This document shows positions 9,873 to 24,771 of a stretch of 41,533 nucleotides of DNA, piece after piece. This stretch comes from Poronia punctata (Eukaryota; Ascomycota; Sordariomycetes; Xylariales; Xylariaceae). Each line of letters begins with the position of its first letter. Position 1 is the first letter of the stretch. The stretch is from the NCBI GenBank assembly GCA_022579005.1, contig MU401740.1, forward strand, positions 1-41,533, read 5' to 3'. A model generated the notes under the pieces. That model was not told where the DNA came from. It saw nothing but the letters and a program-made list of their open reading frames with translations, and searched no databases. The translations under genes were made by a program, and so were the position numbers.

Positions 9873-12800
9873 TCAATAATCCAGAGCATCATCCCCCCTA
9901 ATAACCCTCTCAACCCTCCCATCACTCATTCGCACCACCACAACATCATCATCTTTCCCATTATTATTACCCAACTTCCCACCCCCACCCCCACCCCCAG
10001 CAAATCTATGCGCAACCATAAGAACCGTAAGTCCCTTATCCGTAAACTCCTCCTCGATAATCCTCTGGACCAACCTCTCAGTCTCAGTGTCTAGTGAAGA
10101 GGTAATCTCATCAAGTAAAACTACGGGCTTTATTCTTCCGTTTTGTAATGTTTTTGCTTTGACGAGGCCTCGACATAGGGCGAATAGTTGCTTCTGGCCG
10201 GTTGATAATGTTGCGGGGGGGGGTTGGTCGAGGATATTGTTGTGATGGGGGAATTGGGAGGATAGGCCGACCTTGGATATTGCGTCCATGAATATTTCAT
10301 CATCGGGAGAAGTAGAGGTTTGAGGGGAAGGGGATAGATTGAAGCGTAATGTTTCGTTGGGGAGGATTAATGGATCTTGGGATATCGTGACGAAACATTT
10401 CTCTCGGAGGATGTTGGGCGGTAAGCGGGTTATGTCGATGTCGTCTAGGGTGATGGTGCCCGATTTAGGGTCTATGAGGCGCAGGAGGACGGAGAGGATT
10501 GTGCTTTTTCCGCTGGAGATGGGAAGAATGGATATTTTTGGTTAGTTAAGGTAGGTTAGGTAGGTAGGTACAGAACAGATTGGATGTGGATGGGATGGGA
10601 TGGGATGGGATGTAATGTGGATGTGGAATCATGACTTACCTCCCTGTCCGTCCACATATGATGACCTTTTGTCCTGCTTTGATATCCAAGTTCAAGCCTT
10701 GCAAGACTGTATTGTCCATACTTATAAAAAAAAAGCCTCGTCAGTGATGAGTCTTTAACCAAACAATTCCCAACCGGAACTTTTAAAAAATACTTACTGA
10801 TACCCGGCCGTGACATTATCAATCTTGATCTCCCCTCTACTCGGCCAATCTTCCGGAATATCACCCTCACCCTCATCACCTCCTTCTTCCGGAGTCAAAA
10901 TCTCCAGCCCCCTCAATCTCGAAACGGCCCCGATGGAATTCTCCAAGGTAGTATAACTCTCCACCAACTTCAACAGCGTCGTATTAGCCACAAGCATGAT
11001 ATTCAACGCAATACCGACCTGTCCACCATCAACTGAATCCCTGAACATGACAGCTAAAGCGACGACGGAGGTGGCGATCGCAGCGGCAAGTAGGTCCAGA
11101 ACGAGATTCAGCCATCGCTGGAGAGAGAGGAGGAGGTATTCTGGTTTTTGGGCCGTTTCCACGCGATGGATGTTGGATAGGATGGTTTGGCGTGTCCAGG
11201 TGAAGGAGCGGATTGTTTCGAGGCCTTCGATCTATAGTGTGTTGGTTAATTTTCATATCTTGTGTTTTTTTATTTCTTTCTCTTCTTGTTGAGGGGGAGG
11301 GGGGGTTGGTGGCTTACAGAATCCAGAAAACTCGTAAAGATTCCAGCGCGGGATTGTAGTTCGAGAAAACGTAACTGTTTGGATGTGCGGAGATATATTT
11401 TCTGCACTACCCATAAAACTACCATGCAAAGCGGTAGAGAGAGGACAAGCCATTTCTGAGCGAAACATAAGAGGATTGCTTGCATGAAGAGTTTGAATAT
11501 CTCTAGGTTATAGCTCTCTGATGATTAGTATATAATTTATTCACAAGAAGGAACGAAAACGAAGAGGCTGGGGCTTGTTTAGGTACTTACGGGTCACTAC
11601 GGTTTGTAATGCGGATGGCAATGATTTGTCGACGACTTGGATATCTTGGCTGAATCTAGAGAAATGGAATTGTTTTAGTTAATACTTTCTTCACTTTTAA
11701 CGCTTTGTTTCTGTCCTACCTGTTCAGAATCGATCCGTTCTCGGTTTGAGAAAAATAGGATAAGGGGGCGCTGAAAGAGGGAGGTATCAGTGAATCAATC
11801 ATTTAATCTAGACTGGTCAAGGGGGCTTGTACAGACCTTGTAATCGTATGAAGAAGGCGTTGATGTAACCAGGCACCAGACTGGGGAGCAAGTCGAATGA
11901 CGACGGCCCTTTTAGATTGTCAGGGGTTAGTAATAATGATATCCTTGGTTGGATGAGAAAAGAACTTACCACATCTGCGTACTCGTAGCAGCCCAAGACA
12001 TAAACGACAAAAACACGTAACCCCCTATATAGAACCAATCACTACTCCCATCCGAGTCCGACCATAACTTGATCCAATACTGCGGGAAAGTGATAAAGAA
12101 GGCGTAAAGTGCAGTGGCTGTCAAGAGATAGAAGAGGTTGTTGGTTCCGCTCGAGTTGAAGTAATAAGCTGTTTTCCCCCATGTCATCAGAGAAATATAT
12201 TCAAATGTGAGCGAGATGAATGAACGAAAGAAAGTCATACCGTAAAGAGCTGAATCTCCTGTTTGTCTTGATAGGTCTGCTTCGGTATCCTCCTTTGCCC
12301 AGACTTGGTCGTTGAGATGGGCGACGACCGTATTTTCCTGGTTGGAGCTGTGGCTTGTAATAAACTTGGATATCGTCGTGGCTTTGATTCTGATATCTGC
12401 CCATTTACCTTGATCGACAATGCGACCTTGGCCGAGAACTACTACGTGGTCGGCGAGTTCGAAATATTGTGCTATTAAACGATCAGTAAGGGGACGGGGA
12501 GCCGGAAGACAGGGATGTGAAGACCTACAGTTGTTAGAGACGAGAACGACGGTAACATCGCGTCGTCTAATCAGACCAGTCGATCCAAACAAGTTGTTGA
12601 AGATGTTGTCTTCAGTTTCGCCGTCTAACCCACTGAACACATCATCTAGTAAGATTATATCGCATCTTGAAAAGAGGGCACGTGCGAGTGTCTGCAAGCT
12701 ATTACGTTAGCATTATTTCGATCAAGGTACGTATACACGGTATTGGATAACATACGACTCGTTGTCTCTGCCCCCCAGAGAGATTAAGTCCCCTACTTCC

Positions 12801-15205
12801 CACTTGCGTCTGATCACCATCAGGTAACGAGTCAAAGTCGTGTGCAAGACAACAGATTTCCGTAACCTCGTGATACCACGCCTCGTCGAAATCGCGTTGG
12901 TAAGGGGTGCCACCGTAAATAACCTCTCGAATAGTACCACTCGGTAACCACGGTCCTTGAGCACAGTATGCTATTCGTTGAGTCGTCAAGCTTATGGAAC
13001 CTCTGGTTGGGGCTACCTCGCCGAGAATCGCACGCAATAATGTTGATTTACCGCTGCCGGTAGGGCCCGAGATAACAGTGAACGTCCCACTAGCCACGTC
13101 GATGCTGATATTCTCTAGGACGGGTGGGTCGTTGCTAATCGAGAGTTCGCTGATTTGAATAGCCGAGTTGGAGTGATGGCTAGAAAACTCTTTCGAATGA
13201 ATCGACGGGAGTGTCGCTCGGTAAGTTTGTAAAGAAGGCTGAAGTAAAAACGACTGTATCCTCCCAACCCCGGCAAACGCAGACACGGCGCGTGGGACAA
13301 TCGTCATGATCATGTTTGCCGGATGCGTAATCATACTCAAGATGGCAACGGTAGTAAAGGCCGTCTCCGTGTCCAAGAGACGGCCTTTACTGCTCGATAT
13401 AATTGCAAATGTCACCAGTGTGAGAGCAGGAGAGAATATTCCCAACGCATTAGCTGTTTTCAAAACGTCAGATAAGCCACACTAGAAACGAGAAAGGAGG
13501 GAGAGAGAGAGATGGTGACAGACCAGATGCATTGTTATAGACCATGATCCATCTCAACTTGGAAGCTTCCCAAAGTTCCGAATTCCGGAGTTCCTCAATC
13601 CGACGGACGACTTTGTCTTGGAGTCCCAACATTTTGACCACTTTCATTTCGCTCAACATCGAACTTGTGGCTGCGATACGGTTTTGCGTCGCAGTGTTCC
13701 AAGCTTTTTGGCGTGGTTGGAGATGTTTTGCGACGAATCTGCTCATATGAGAACACACTAGGTAATCGTCTCCTTAGCAGACAGATCTTCGGCCTTGGAC
13801 CGTATAAGGGGGATGACTCGTAACTCACCAAAAATAAGAAAAAGCGGGAGCGGCCAAATCCATCCAACCTCACGAGCCAAGAGCAGCATACCAATCGTCA
13901 CTTCGACAAGTTGCGCCCAAGTCTCGTGAATCATCTCTCCTATTCCATCCAGACTTTCCGCATCCGTACTCATAAGAGTGGTGGCCTGGCCGTCATCATA
14001 AGAGATGCTGGGAGAATACATGATTTTCTCGTGGATTAGCCCAATAACTGCGCTTCTGGTCATGAGCTTCAGTTTTTTGATCTTGTGCTGGTACATAGCT
14101 GTCGATAACTGCAGAATCCCCATCAGAATTTTTGGTAAAACATAAAAGGGCGGCAACTCTTACAGCGAGGCCAACATAGATGGAACCAGCCGAGATGATA
14201 AGCCAGAAACCCCGACTATTGTCCACAGCAGAAGGATCCGCCGTGGCGAATCTGATGGATTCCTTAATCAACGTGGGCTGAGAATAACGAAACACGATCA
14301 AAAACAGCCGTGGAAGAACTGCAGCGAAGAAGGACCCTTTGAGACATTTCAACAGAGCCCAAGGAAGAGCTAGCCTCGACGCCTTCTGGGCTATTTTTTT
14401 TTTTGTAAGCACAAGGACAAGCAAGCAACGTTTAGGTAAAAACATCCCTTACCTGACTGTGACCATTTCTCAACTAACGCCTTTCTCGTCGAGCTGGGTT
14501 GCATATCCTGACCTAGAGGAGTCAGGTCCCGATCGACGATGACATTTCTGTACCCCTGAATGAGCAGTGGGTTAATCCATGTGAAAAACACCGTCCCTAA
14601 AACACTCCCAGTATCGTCGGGAGAAGACTTGTTACCAGCACCGGAATTCGAGTGCCCGGTCCGCAGCTCAAGGAACAAGAGCACGACATGGCCTATGAAG
14701 CGGATAGCTACAGGGTGCGTGGTGTACGAGTCCCTAGGGGACTTTGTAGGCATGACAAGATAAACGGCATCGAATATAACCACACAGAGGAGATATAGCT
14801 TAGCTTGATCAGAAACCTTGTGGAGTACAACTCTCTGCTGTTGGAATAGAAGAGCGCTCAAGCCTAGCGTAGCAGGGATAGAGGCGGAGAGCGAGATGAG
14901 ATAATACACTCTATAAGGAATATACGGCGTAAATGCTCCCGGCCAGTAAAGTAGTAATATGGTGGCGAGCAATATACCAAAAACCTACATCAGCCATCAT
15001 TAGCAATCGACTTACATATAAAAGTCAAGTCGACGTTTTGTGAATTGGATTGGGTGCTAACAGCTTTGAGGACCCCTTGAAAACCAAGACTGCTTTTGCT
15101 ACGACAATGGCGAAGCTGCCAGAACCCGAGCGGGAGCGTCAAGAGAAATATGCCATCACATGCTGCAGATGCAACGTGCAAGGCCGCTCTAGGGTCCGGT
15201 ACCAT
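9873..15205 (-). CDS. ABCC-type (MRP/Ycf1-like) full-length ABC transporter, 16 exons
   Basis: Predicted 1416-aa exporter; families of this type move conjugated metabolites or drugs at the plasma or vacuolar membrane, and the substrate here is unknown. Exons: 15205-15062, 14984-14453, 14390-14164, 14108-13829, 13757-13524, 13453-12756, 12691-12529, 12471-12241, 12168-11970, 11908-11837, 11770-11720, 11655-11591, 11517-11318, 11231-10798, 10720-10640, 10512-9873; every join keeps frame. Order is TMD0 (about five membrane segments), TMD1, NBD1, TMD2, NBD2. NBD1 has Walker A GPTGSGKST (602-610), signature LSGGQ (697-701) and Walker B ending DD, so it lacks the catalytic Glu, as usual in ABCC NBD1. 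NBD2 has GRTGSGKST (1200-1208), LSTGQ (1306-1310), Walker B LLDE (Glu1339) and H-loop His1372. Seven Gly and an Asn/Asp stretch follow the H-loop. The start at 15205 is the first ATG after an in-frame stop, but an upstream exon is possible. Fifteen introns is a high number for this family. Confidence 0.9.
10513..10639 (-). other. ABC-transporter last intron with TGGGA repeats
   Basis: At 127 nt this is the longest intron of the gene. It contains a TGGGA pentanucleotide repeat (about 10589-10612) and TAGG-rich repeats (about 10550-10570). Their expansion probably explains the extra length. Donor GTAAGT and acceptor CCAG are normal, and the join restores the Walker A serine (AG|C). Confidence 0.75.
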
Positions 15206-16913
15206 GGTGCGATTCGGTATCGTATTGCAGTGTTATTGTGGATGGACGGGCCCCTTCCCGGTGTTTTGACGGAAGTGCAGCCTTTCAGGCGAAGCCCATA
15301 AGGCCTATGTCAAGAGAGAAGAATGGAGACGACAAGGATTCACCATCCACTTAAAGAAGAGGCTGTATCATAGTTAGATCTGGAAAACACGAATATACAT
15401 GACTGTGCCTGGCCTGCAACTTACCAGCTCTCAGAAGGAGATACCTAGCTGTACAAGACAAAGAGGACAGGTACCTAGATTAGTAGGTATGCTAACCTGC
15501 TGCCTGAGTGTGATCTTAGGCAGATCAGGGCATTAGATAAATCTAATCTAGAGGATGCGGCCGTTAGTCTGGTGTAATAAACGGCTGGATGGGACCAATA
15601 AGACCATGTTCTTGGCTGTCAATCTCATCTGAACATGGACTAACTTAACCTCCCACCTCACCTCGCCAAGTATGTAAGATAATAAAAGAAACCTTGCAAA
15701 CATACCAGATTATCCAGACCATTTAACTCCCTGTCCACACTCCAGACAGCGAATCTACTCGTAAGTCCCATTACCTGCAACAAAGTCGCACAGAAAAAAT
15801 CAACGGTCCTCGCCCGTAGACACAAATATCAGACACTGACATTCCATCCAGATAAGAGATCTTTAGACGAAATCTTTTACCTACTCCGACTTGTAGGACT
15901 CTACCTCCTACAAGTAGAGCTCGACCATTTCTATTTTTAGCCGGCTTACAACCTCTTTTTGGTTTAGCGAGGTACATATGTACACAAGAAATTGTCCTTA
16001 ACCTATCACCACCTACTCGTATATCATTCAATTTACCTAACCTACCATTTACTCGTACCTAAGTTACCCCCTCACATCAATTTTCCGACTTTAATACACA
16101 CATATTAATAATCTATAACATAGACAGATACCGGCTCTTTACAAATAGATGGTTGGTATTACACGGCCGGACATACAAAAGTGGAGAAACACGCGCCACG
16201 CGGGCTCCAAAACGCGGTTACGCGTCACATCCTATCCGCCTTAACCGTCCGCCAAGGGAACTTTCCCTACCAGGCTACCACGCCGCCGGAGCTAATTAAA
16301 CTTTCGAGAGACGCCAATGCTAGTTAGGTGGGCTTGGTACTCTACTCGTACGTGTAGATTAGATAGGTATTACACACACATGGAAGTCACTCTCTATGAT
16401 TTTATGCAGGGAGGTATCATTGTGTATAAGTGGTACAATTGAAACATTCAAAAAGTCTCTGATCTCTGGCATATCACTGAATCGTAGGCCAAGCTACTCA
16501 GTATCACTAGGTACACTCGGTCGCAAGAATAAGTACTTACTACCCTAGTCATATCAACTGATAAAACAAAGTATCACCAACTATTAAACTGTTCAAGGCC
16601 TTGGTGGACGCGGCTAGACATTCTACATCCGAGGACTTCTACGTAATCAAGGGTAGGGTCTATGGCTAGGAGGTCCGGTGAGGGTCTCATCATCTGTTGT
16701 TCACCACCTTTTCTTGTGGCTTTACAAGACGACTGTCATTTAACAAAGAATGGTATAAGCAACTCTTTGACTAAACTCTAAATTTTTAATATGGAGGCTA
16801 CTTCTAAAGTCCCATCTAGTAAAGGGGTAATGGCAATAATCGTATGACCAGATTCCTTTTCAAATCTTTTATAGTTTATCCGCTCTTCTTCGACGGGAAG
16901 GCCGACCTTGTAT
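15206..16913. other. intergenic: ABC-transporter upstream and epimerase downstream region
   Basis: No credible gene. It holds four copies of TACTCGTA (15756-15763, 16014-16021, 16050-16057, 16343-16350), TACCTA/TAGGTA words near 15470-15490, and a GC-rich patch near 16190-16260 containing ACGCGT and several CGC/CGG words that could bind zinc-cluster or MBF-type regulators. The last point is speculation. Confidence 0.6.
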
Positions 16914-19921
<3,008 letters not shown>

Positions 19922-20158
19922 TTAACGGTCATGATCCGGAAGAACGAAATTCAACAACCAAGTAACTATAACCAAGATCGCGACAAAGAATACTGTTCGG
20001 AGAAAATAGCCGGCTCGGCGAAGGTATAGAGGAAATGTATTCGTACTCGTAGGATGATGATGATCTGCATGTTGTTGGAACTCGGGATCGCGTTCGCCTT
20101 CGCCTTCTTCGTCGTTGAGGAGAGGTGTCAGGGCGTATTCTTCGGTTCGGGAAGCCAT
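19922..20158 (-). CDS. small single-pass membrane protein, unknown function
   Basis: A 78-aa intronless ORF. Residues 1-40 are hydrophilic and acidic (MASRTEEYALTPLLNDEEGE, then a His-rich patch). Two arginines precede one strong hydrophobic segment (about 54-73, FFVAILVIVTWLLNFVL), and only five polar or charged residues follow. This is the layout of a tail-anchored or single-pass protein with its N-terminus in the cytosol. I do not recognise a family. Support is the clear polarity pattern and the start context; against it, the ORF is short and one overlapping frame is also open. A gene upstream of and codirectional with Gwt1 would not be unexpected, but nothing shows that they are linked in function. 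Confidence 0.55.
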   Translation of the reverse strand: MASRTEEYALTPLLNDEEGEGERDPEFQQHADHHHPTSTNTFPLYLRRAGYFLRTVFFVAILVIVTWLLNFVLPDHDR

Positions 20159-20726
20159 GACTGACGTGGCATATGCGTGTTATTCGGTTTGGGGACGTAG
20201 GTACTACTTCTTCATCATCTATGATCGCAAAAGACGAAACATTGTATTTTTTCCCCCTGTACGAGTTCTGAACCACACCGAGCTGTCTATTCGTACTTGG
20301 GTTAGTATGATTATGTGATCTTTTTGTGGCACAGCTAAATATGCCAAGAAATGCGTCGCGTTATCTTACTCGAGGCGTTAAAACGTTTCCGTTCTACCAA
20401 GGCCGCGCGGCCGCGTGCTGGGCGCTGGGATAAGAGGCTCTGGGGTCTTGGAGGGTTCCATCATACTTGCCAGAACAAGTAATGAACGGCAAAACGGTGC
20501 CGGTTGTACTCGTAGGTACGTACGTATTGCACATATTGTAATATTTTATGCAGAATAACTGGCGATTTACTCGTACACGCATGGGAAACATGATGCTACT
20601 GAGAGCCTTGGAGGCTGAGGCCAGAGTGGTCTTGACCAATAAGTGATTTTTTGTAGGTAGTATTGTTTTAGATAGCCTTGCTACAAACCAATAGAGTCAG
20701 CAAGAAGCGCATATACATCTGATATT
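20159..20726. other. intergenic between small membrane gene and Gwt1 end
   Basis: No gene seen. It contains a 12-bp GC palindrome GGCCGCGCGGCC (20401-20412) and two TACTCGTA copies (20507-20514, 20568-20575). It should contain the promoter of the 78-aa gene and the 3' end of the gwt1 transcript. Confidence 0.55.
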
Positions 20727-22283
20727 TTACAATTTGATGGACAAGTTCCAAGCATCTAATGCCACAGCAATTGCTGTGAGGACCGAAGCATATCCGACCA
20801 ATATGCCCATGGTTCCTACAGGTGATATATCCAACGTAGGTACCGTCATATTTACCAATCCCGTTAGTAAATTCGCGACGAGAAACAGCGCAAGGCCGTT
20901 TCGATTGTAAGCCCTGATGACTGGGCTTGTCGCAGCTTGGTACGCCTCCTCTTCTGACTTGGGATCAGGAGCATTGTGGAAAGAGGGAAAGAAAATCGTC
21001 TCTATGAGACAGAAGATGAAGATGTGCGCCGAGTTGAAGGCGGCTACCCATAGGATGTAAGGTAGGTTAGCTAGGCGACGTGATACTTCTAGACCGGCGC
21101 CGTATTTGTAGTCGGTTGCGATGAAGAAGAAGACTATCCAGCCGGCAGCCGAGCCGCCCATTTCCATCAAAAGGTCCTTACGCTGGCTGGCCTTGCTCGA
21201 TTCGTTCTTTGGGTCCATATTCCGGGGCAACATGAACATGCCCATATCTTGGCCGGCTAGATATATGGCTAGATACCCTACAAGGCTGCAGATCCCTTCT
21301 CTGTTCATGGACAACAAGTCTGTCCGCGGCGCAGTCAAGATGAAGGCTTTCAGCGGACTCGACTCTAGTACGTATTGGTAGCTAACACCAATCATGATCG
21401 CCAGAGCAGCGATAGACGGTATTGACTTGTGCAGAGACTGGAAGACGGCGATGAAAGGCGGTAGAAAGCCGAGTGTGAAAAAGAAGTTCCAGTGAACGCC
21501 ATATTCAGTTACGTGTTCCGCATAGTCGAGTCCCTTGACGCTAACAAGGCGCACGACCCCCATGGCTAGCAAAGGTAGCGAATGGCGCAGAGATTGAAGG
21601 ACGCGCTGGCCCAAAGGAACAGTCCGGCCTTCAGCCTTCTCTTTCAGCAATGGCCGGGCGCCTATAATGCCAGCGGAAAACACAAAAGATCCCACGCCCA
21701 AGTCCATCAGCGACGTACCCCAAGTCTCAACCTTGGCAAAACGGCGGGGGAACATGCGGAAGTCGACCGCCAGTATAGCCAGACATGTCAGGATCATCAG
21801 GGAGCCTCGGTACATTGTCAAGTACGGCTTCATAGATAAGGTGTTTGCGCCACCGGCGGGCTTATTTTGCGCTTGAACTGTCGGCGGTAGCCTTGGCTTC
21901 CTCTTGGTCGAGCCATGGCTTGGAGGGAGGGCATATACTAGGATGGCTGGGGCCAGAAACAGACCGCAGAGCAGCAAAGGGTTGTTCGCATAGAGAGTGA
22001 TGGAGAGCAAGGGACCGAGCACGTTGAGAAGGAGGTCGGCGAGGAAGCTCAGGGGCTTGTACGGTTGGAAAAAGGACTGTCGCGATTGGAGGACGGACCA
22101 TAGGACCAACGCCACCTACAATTATACAGGTCAGTTCGATTATGACAATGCGGGAGTATTAAACAGCGGGATTCATACAGGTGCGACAGCGGTGACATAG
22201 TTGATTTCCGCGATGGAGCCTCCTGAAAGATTGGACACGAAATCCTCCTTCAACTGTTTGTAACTTGTCGCATCGGCTGCCAT
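20727..22283 (-). CDS. gwt1: GPI-anchored wall transfer protein 1 (inositol acyltransferase, PIG-W family)
   Basis: Predicted 497-aa ER membrane enzyme that acylates the inositol of glucosaminyl-phosphatidylinositol during GPI-anchor synthesis. Exon 1 is 22283-22179 and exon 2 is 22115-20727; the 63-nt phase-0 intron (GTATGA...GTAG) joins AVAP to VALVLW. Family landmarks are the N-terminal [17 protein letters not shown], then [18 protein letters not shown] and [17 protein letters not shown], then [12 protein letters not shown] and [19 protein letters not shown]. About a dozen hydrophobic segments cover most of the rest. Length agrees with fungal Gwt1 (roughly 490-500 aa). The N-terminal exon matters, because the long second exon alone would lack the conserved start. 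The locus looks intact and the enzyme should be active. Confidence 0.95.
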
Positions 22284-23584
22284 TTTCGAAAGTAGTCGTA
22301 CGAAGAGCTGTTACAGGAATATGTCGGCTATCTAATTAGATGGGCGCATTGCGGGGAGATGATATTTGGTGGAATTGGCGCAAAACCAGCATATGATTCT
22401 TCTTCCCGAATCTCACAAATGATGATGATGACTGTAAATCGGAAGACTTGCTGGCTTCTATCAAATTCACAGGTCGACAGGTTCAAACATTGCGCTCGCT
22501 TCACGTCAGCTTCAAGGCGATGTTTGCCCTAAAAGGACAGCTAAGCTTTTAGTGGGGGACGGGGACGTCCTAACTGCATATGCCCAGTAGAGCTGAGGAA
22601 TCTAGGGTGGCCTAGCGCAACGTGTACGTTGTAGACAACCTGAGCCCCCACAGCAGATACTTAGTTAAAGTTGAGGACGCATACAATTCAAGCGCAGAGA
22701 CGAGAAGAATCATCATTCACCATTCGCCTTGCTCTTTTACTACCAGTTTTACAGTTCTTGCCCAGGCAGCTATTTATCCTATTACATGCTAGATTGGTCC
22801 ATAGGAAGATTGCGAGTAAATCCGGCCCAACTGAACGGGAGCGAGCCGCGCCCCTTTGTCTTCGATGGGGGTCCCTGTCATGTTTGTCAAAGTCCTGACT
22901 TCTCAAACTTTGGGCATCATGCGCTTACCCTCCAATAAAACAAACGAGGAGGACGACTTGGAATCCAACGTTTGACACGTGAATCGGCGTTTCGACGTTG
23001 TCGACTAGTCAAGTCTGACAAAGATGCTTGAAGAGACACGGGAACTCGTACAACAACCTGCATTACAATCTGAAGCGCGGCGACTCTTAACTCTTTGTCG
23101 GCTACAGAGGGCCATGTTAGAATGAAAGGACCGAACGTTCGAAGCCGCATAAAAGACAAGCTGTCAACTCTCCGTTTGTTCTAATCTCGCCTTCTCGGCC
23201 TAGGTATCGGACATCAGCTCTTTGTCTCGTACGCGTATCTTGTCGCGCAAGGGCTCGATAGGCACTAGTTCCCACGTCTTTCCATACTTTCTGCCGCCCA
23301 TCAGTTGATGGTTTATTTTCCGTTTCTTGCAATGACGATATGTTACACATCGAGATACCGCGGCATCTCCTTTGACTACTGCGGTTCCCTTTTCTTTCAT
23401 CGTCTTCGCCATGCTTAGGACTCAAAGGTTTGATCACAAAGTATCTGCCTGCCTTGTGTACCTCTCGAGATTCTTATATCGTTGGGACCAACACTCCTTG
23501 GCTAGTAGTTGGGTTTATTCTCTGCCCCCATGAGCGCCATTATCGCATAACAGCTTGTAAAATCCGCCTCATACTTTGTTTATC
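22284..23584. other. divergent intergenic region (gwt1 and unknown gene)
   Basis: About 1.3 kb between two divergent starts. Only short ORFs without coding character are present on both strands. It should hold both promoters. I see no clear TATA box and no RNA gene. Confidence 0.55.
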
Positions 23585-24771
23585 ATGGCACATTTGAAGA
23601 TGACAGGGCGTCCGGCTCTCACCCCGCTCTGGACGGATTACCAAAACAGCCAAAGCAGTTTGCCTACCTTGCGCACCGCTCAGACACCATTGCTCTCACC
23701 GTCCCCATTGTCCCCCAAGACTTTACCGAGTCCCATGTACCCTATCTCTCATGAGGGCCTCATGCAAATGGAAGACAGGGCGTTGGTCGACAGTCTCACC
23801 AACAGCATCAAGTCTACAAGTCTCTCAAGCCCCAAGTCGGCAAGGTCTCCACATGGACGTTCGCCCTTGGTATCTAAGCTGGAAGAGGCCAGCCGACATC
23901 TGACCCGTCCTTTGAGAACAAGGGCCAGAATCAGTAAATTGAAGTCTCCGATAGTCACTATTGGCGGCCCCGGCATGACCCAATCATACGGGCAAGGCGG
24001 CTCTGAGGGTACTCATAGAGACGAGAGAAATGCCGATGCTTTCGTCATCGCCCGATCACTACGCCGGCAAAGCAGTTCTCCGGCCGGAAACTCCACCGGG
24101 GCCGAGACACCAAAGCCAAAGCGTCCCGATCATCTGACGCTCAGGGCCATTATCCGGCCCAGGGCACCGGGTAGACAGACCTTCCTCATCCAACGCACCC
24201 TTGATATCAACGAGTTACGAGCAAAGGCCTCGGCACAAAGCCCAGAAACGCCCCAAAGCGCGTCGCCGGCCATAGCGATCCGCAAGCCCCTGCCAGTCCT
24301 CTCGAAATTGGCGTCGAACGCCAAGCAGCCGGGGGCAGGACCACAATCCCCGAAGACGACTTCTCCTACGGCGGATTATGAGAAATCCATCCGTGATCCA
24401 AAGGCCGTCCCAATAAGTAAGTACACTGTGCTGTATTCCGCTTTTTTGTTTTGTTTAACTACGTTGTAGTAGTCGCCCGCGTATCCACCGTGGTTTCTTC
24501 CATTCTTCGCTTGATAGAGACACCGAAATGGCTGGTTGTTGCGGAAGCATTTGCTGACCTGTCCCGTGCAGCCCTCGATCCTGTAGTAACCTCCCTACCG
24601 GGGCTCGGCATGTTGCTCATGTCCGGCCATGTGCAGAGGGGCGATATAATCTATCTCCCGGTGCCCCACGCAGAGGCCTGGCCGCAAACAATCCGATACT
24701 TGTACAATGGCCAATGTGAACTGACCGAAGCTATGCGTCAGAATATCCTCTACCTGGGTGGAAGTGTGTGA
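23585..24771 (+). CDS. Ser/Pro-rich protein with possible BTB/POZ-like C-terminus, unknown function
   Basis: Predicted 377 aa. Exons are 23585-24416 and 24470-24771; the 53-nt phase-1 intron has donor GTAAGT and acceptor GTAG and rejoins as ...AVPI-I-VARVSTVV. Residues 1-275 are low-complexity, rich in Ser, Pro, Arg and Lys, with many SP and TP sites (SPSPLSPKTLPSP near the N-terminus), so probably disordered and phosphorylated. The last ~100 residues look folded: VVAEAFADLSRAALDPVVTS, then GDIIYLPVPHAEAWPQTIRY and LYNGQCELTEAMRQNILYLG. The string of Pro/His/Trp plus YLYNG resembles the middle of BTB/POZ domains, where a Y-x-Y-T/N-G segment is common. I do not recognise a named family. Start is the ATG at 23585; the upstream in-frame codons are not needed. 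Confidence 0.72.

Noticed and set aside
9571..9873. Idea that the ABC gene is a processed retrocopy because a genomic poly-A lies at its 3' end
   Set aside because: The gene keeps 15 introns with good splice sites, so it was not copied from mRNA.
15771..16031. 86-aa minus-strand frame in the ABC/epimerase spacer
   Set aside because: No recognisable domain, overlaps repeated TACTCGTA words, composition is noncoding.
22917..23437. Overlapping minus-strand frames upstream of the unknown Ser/Pro-rich gene
   Set aside because: Three frames are open at once over a promoter-like region; no conserved motif, no consistent codon bias.
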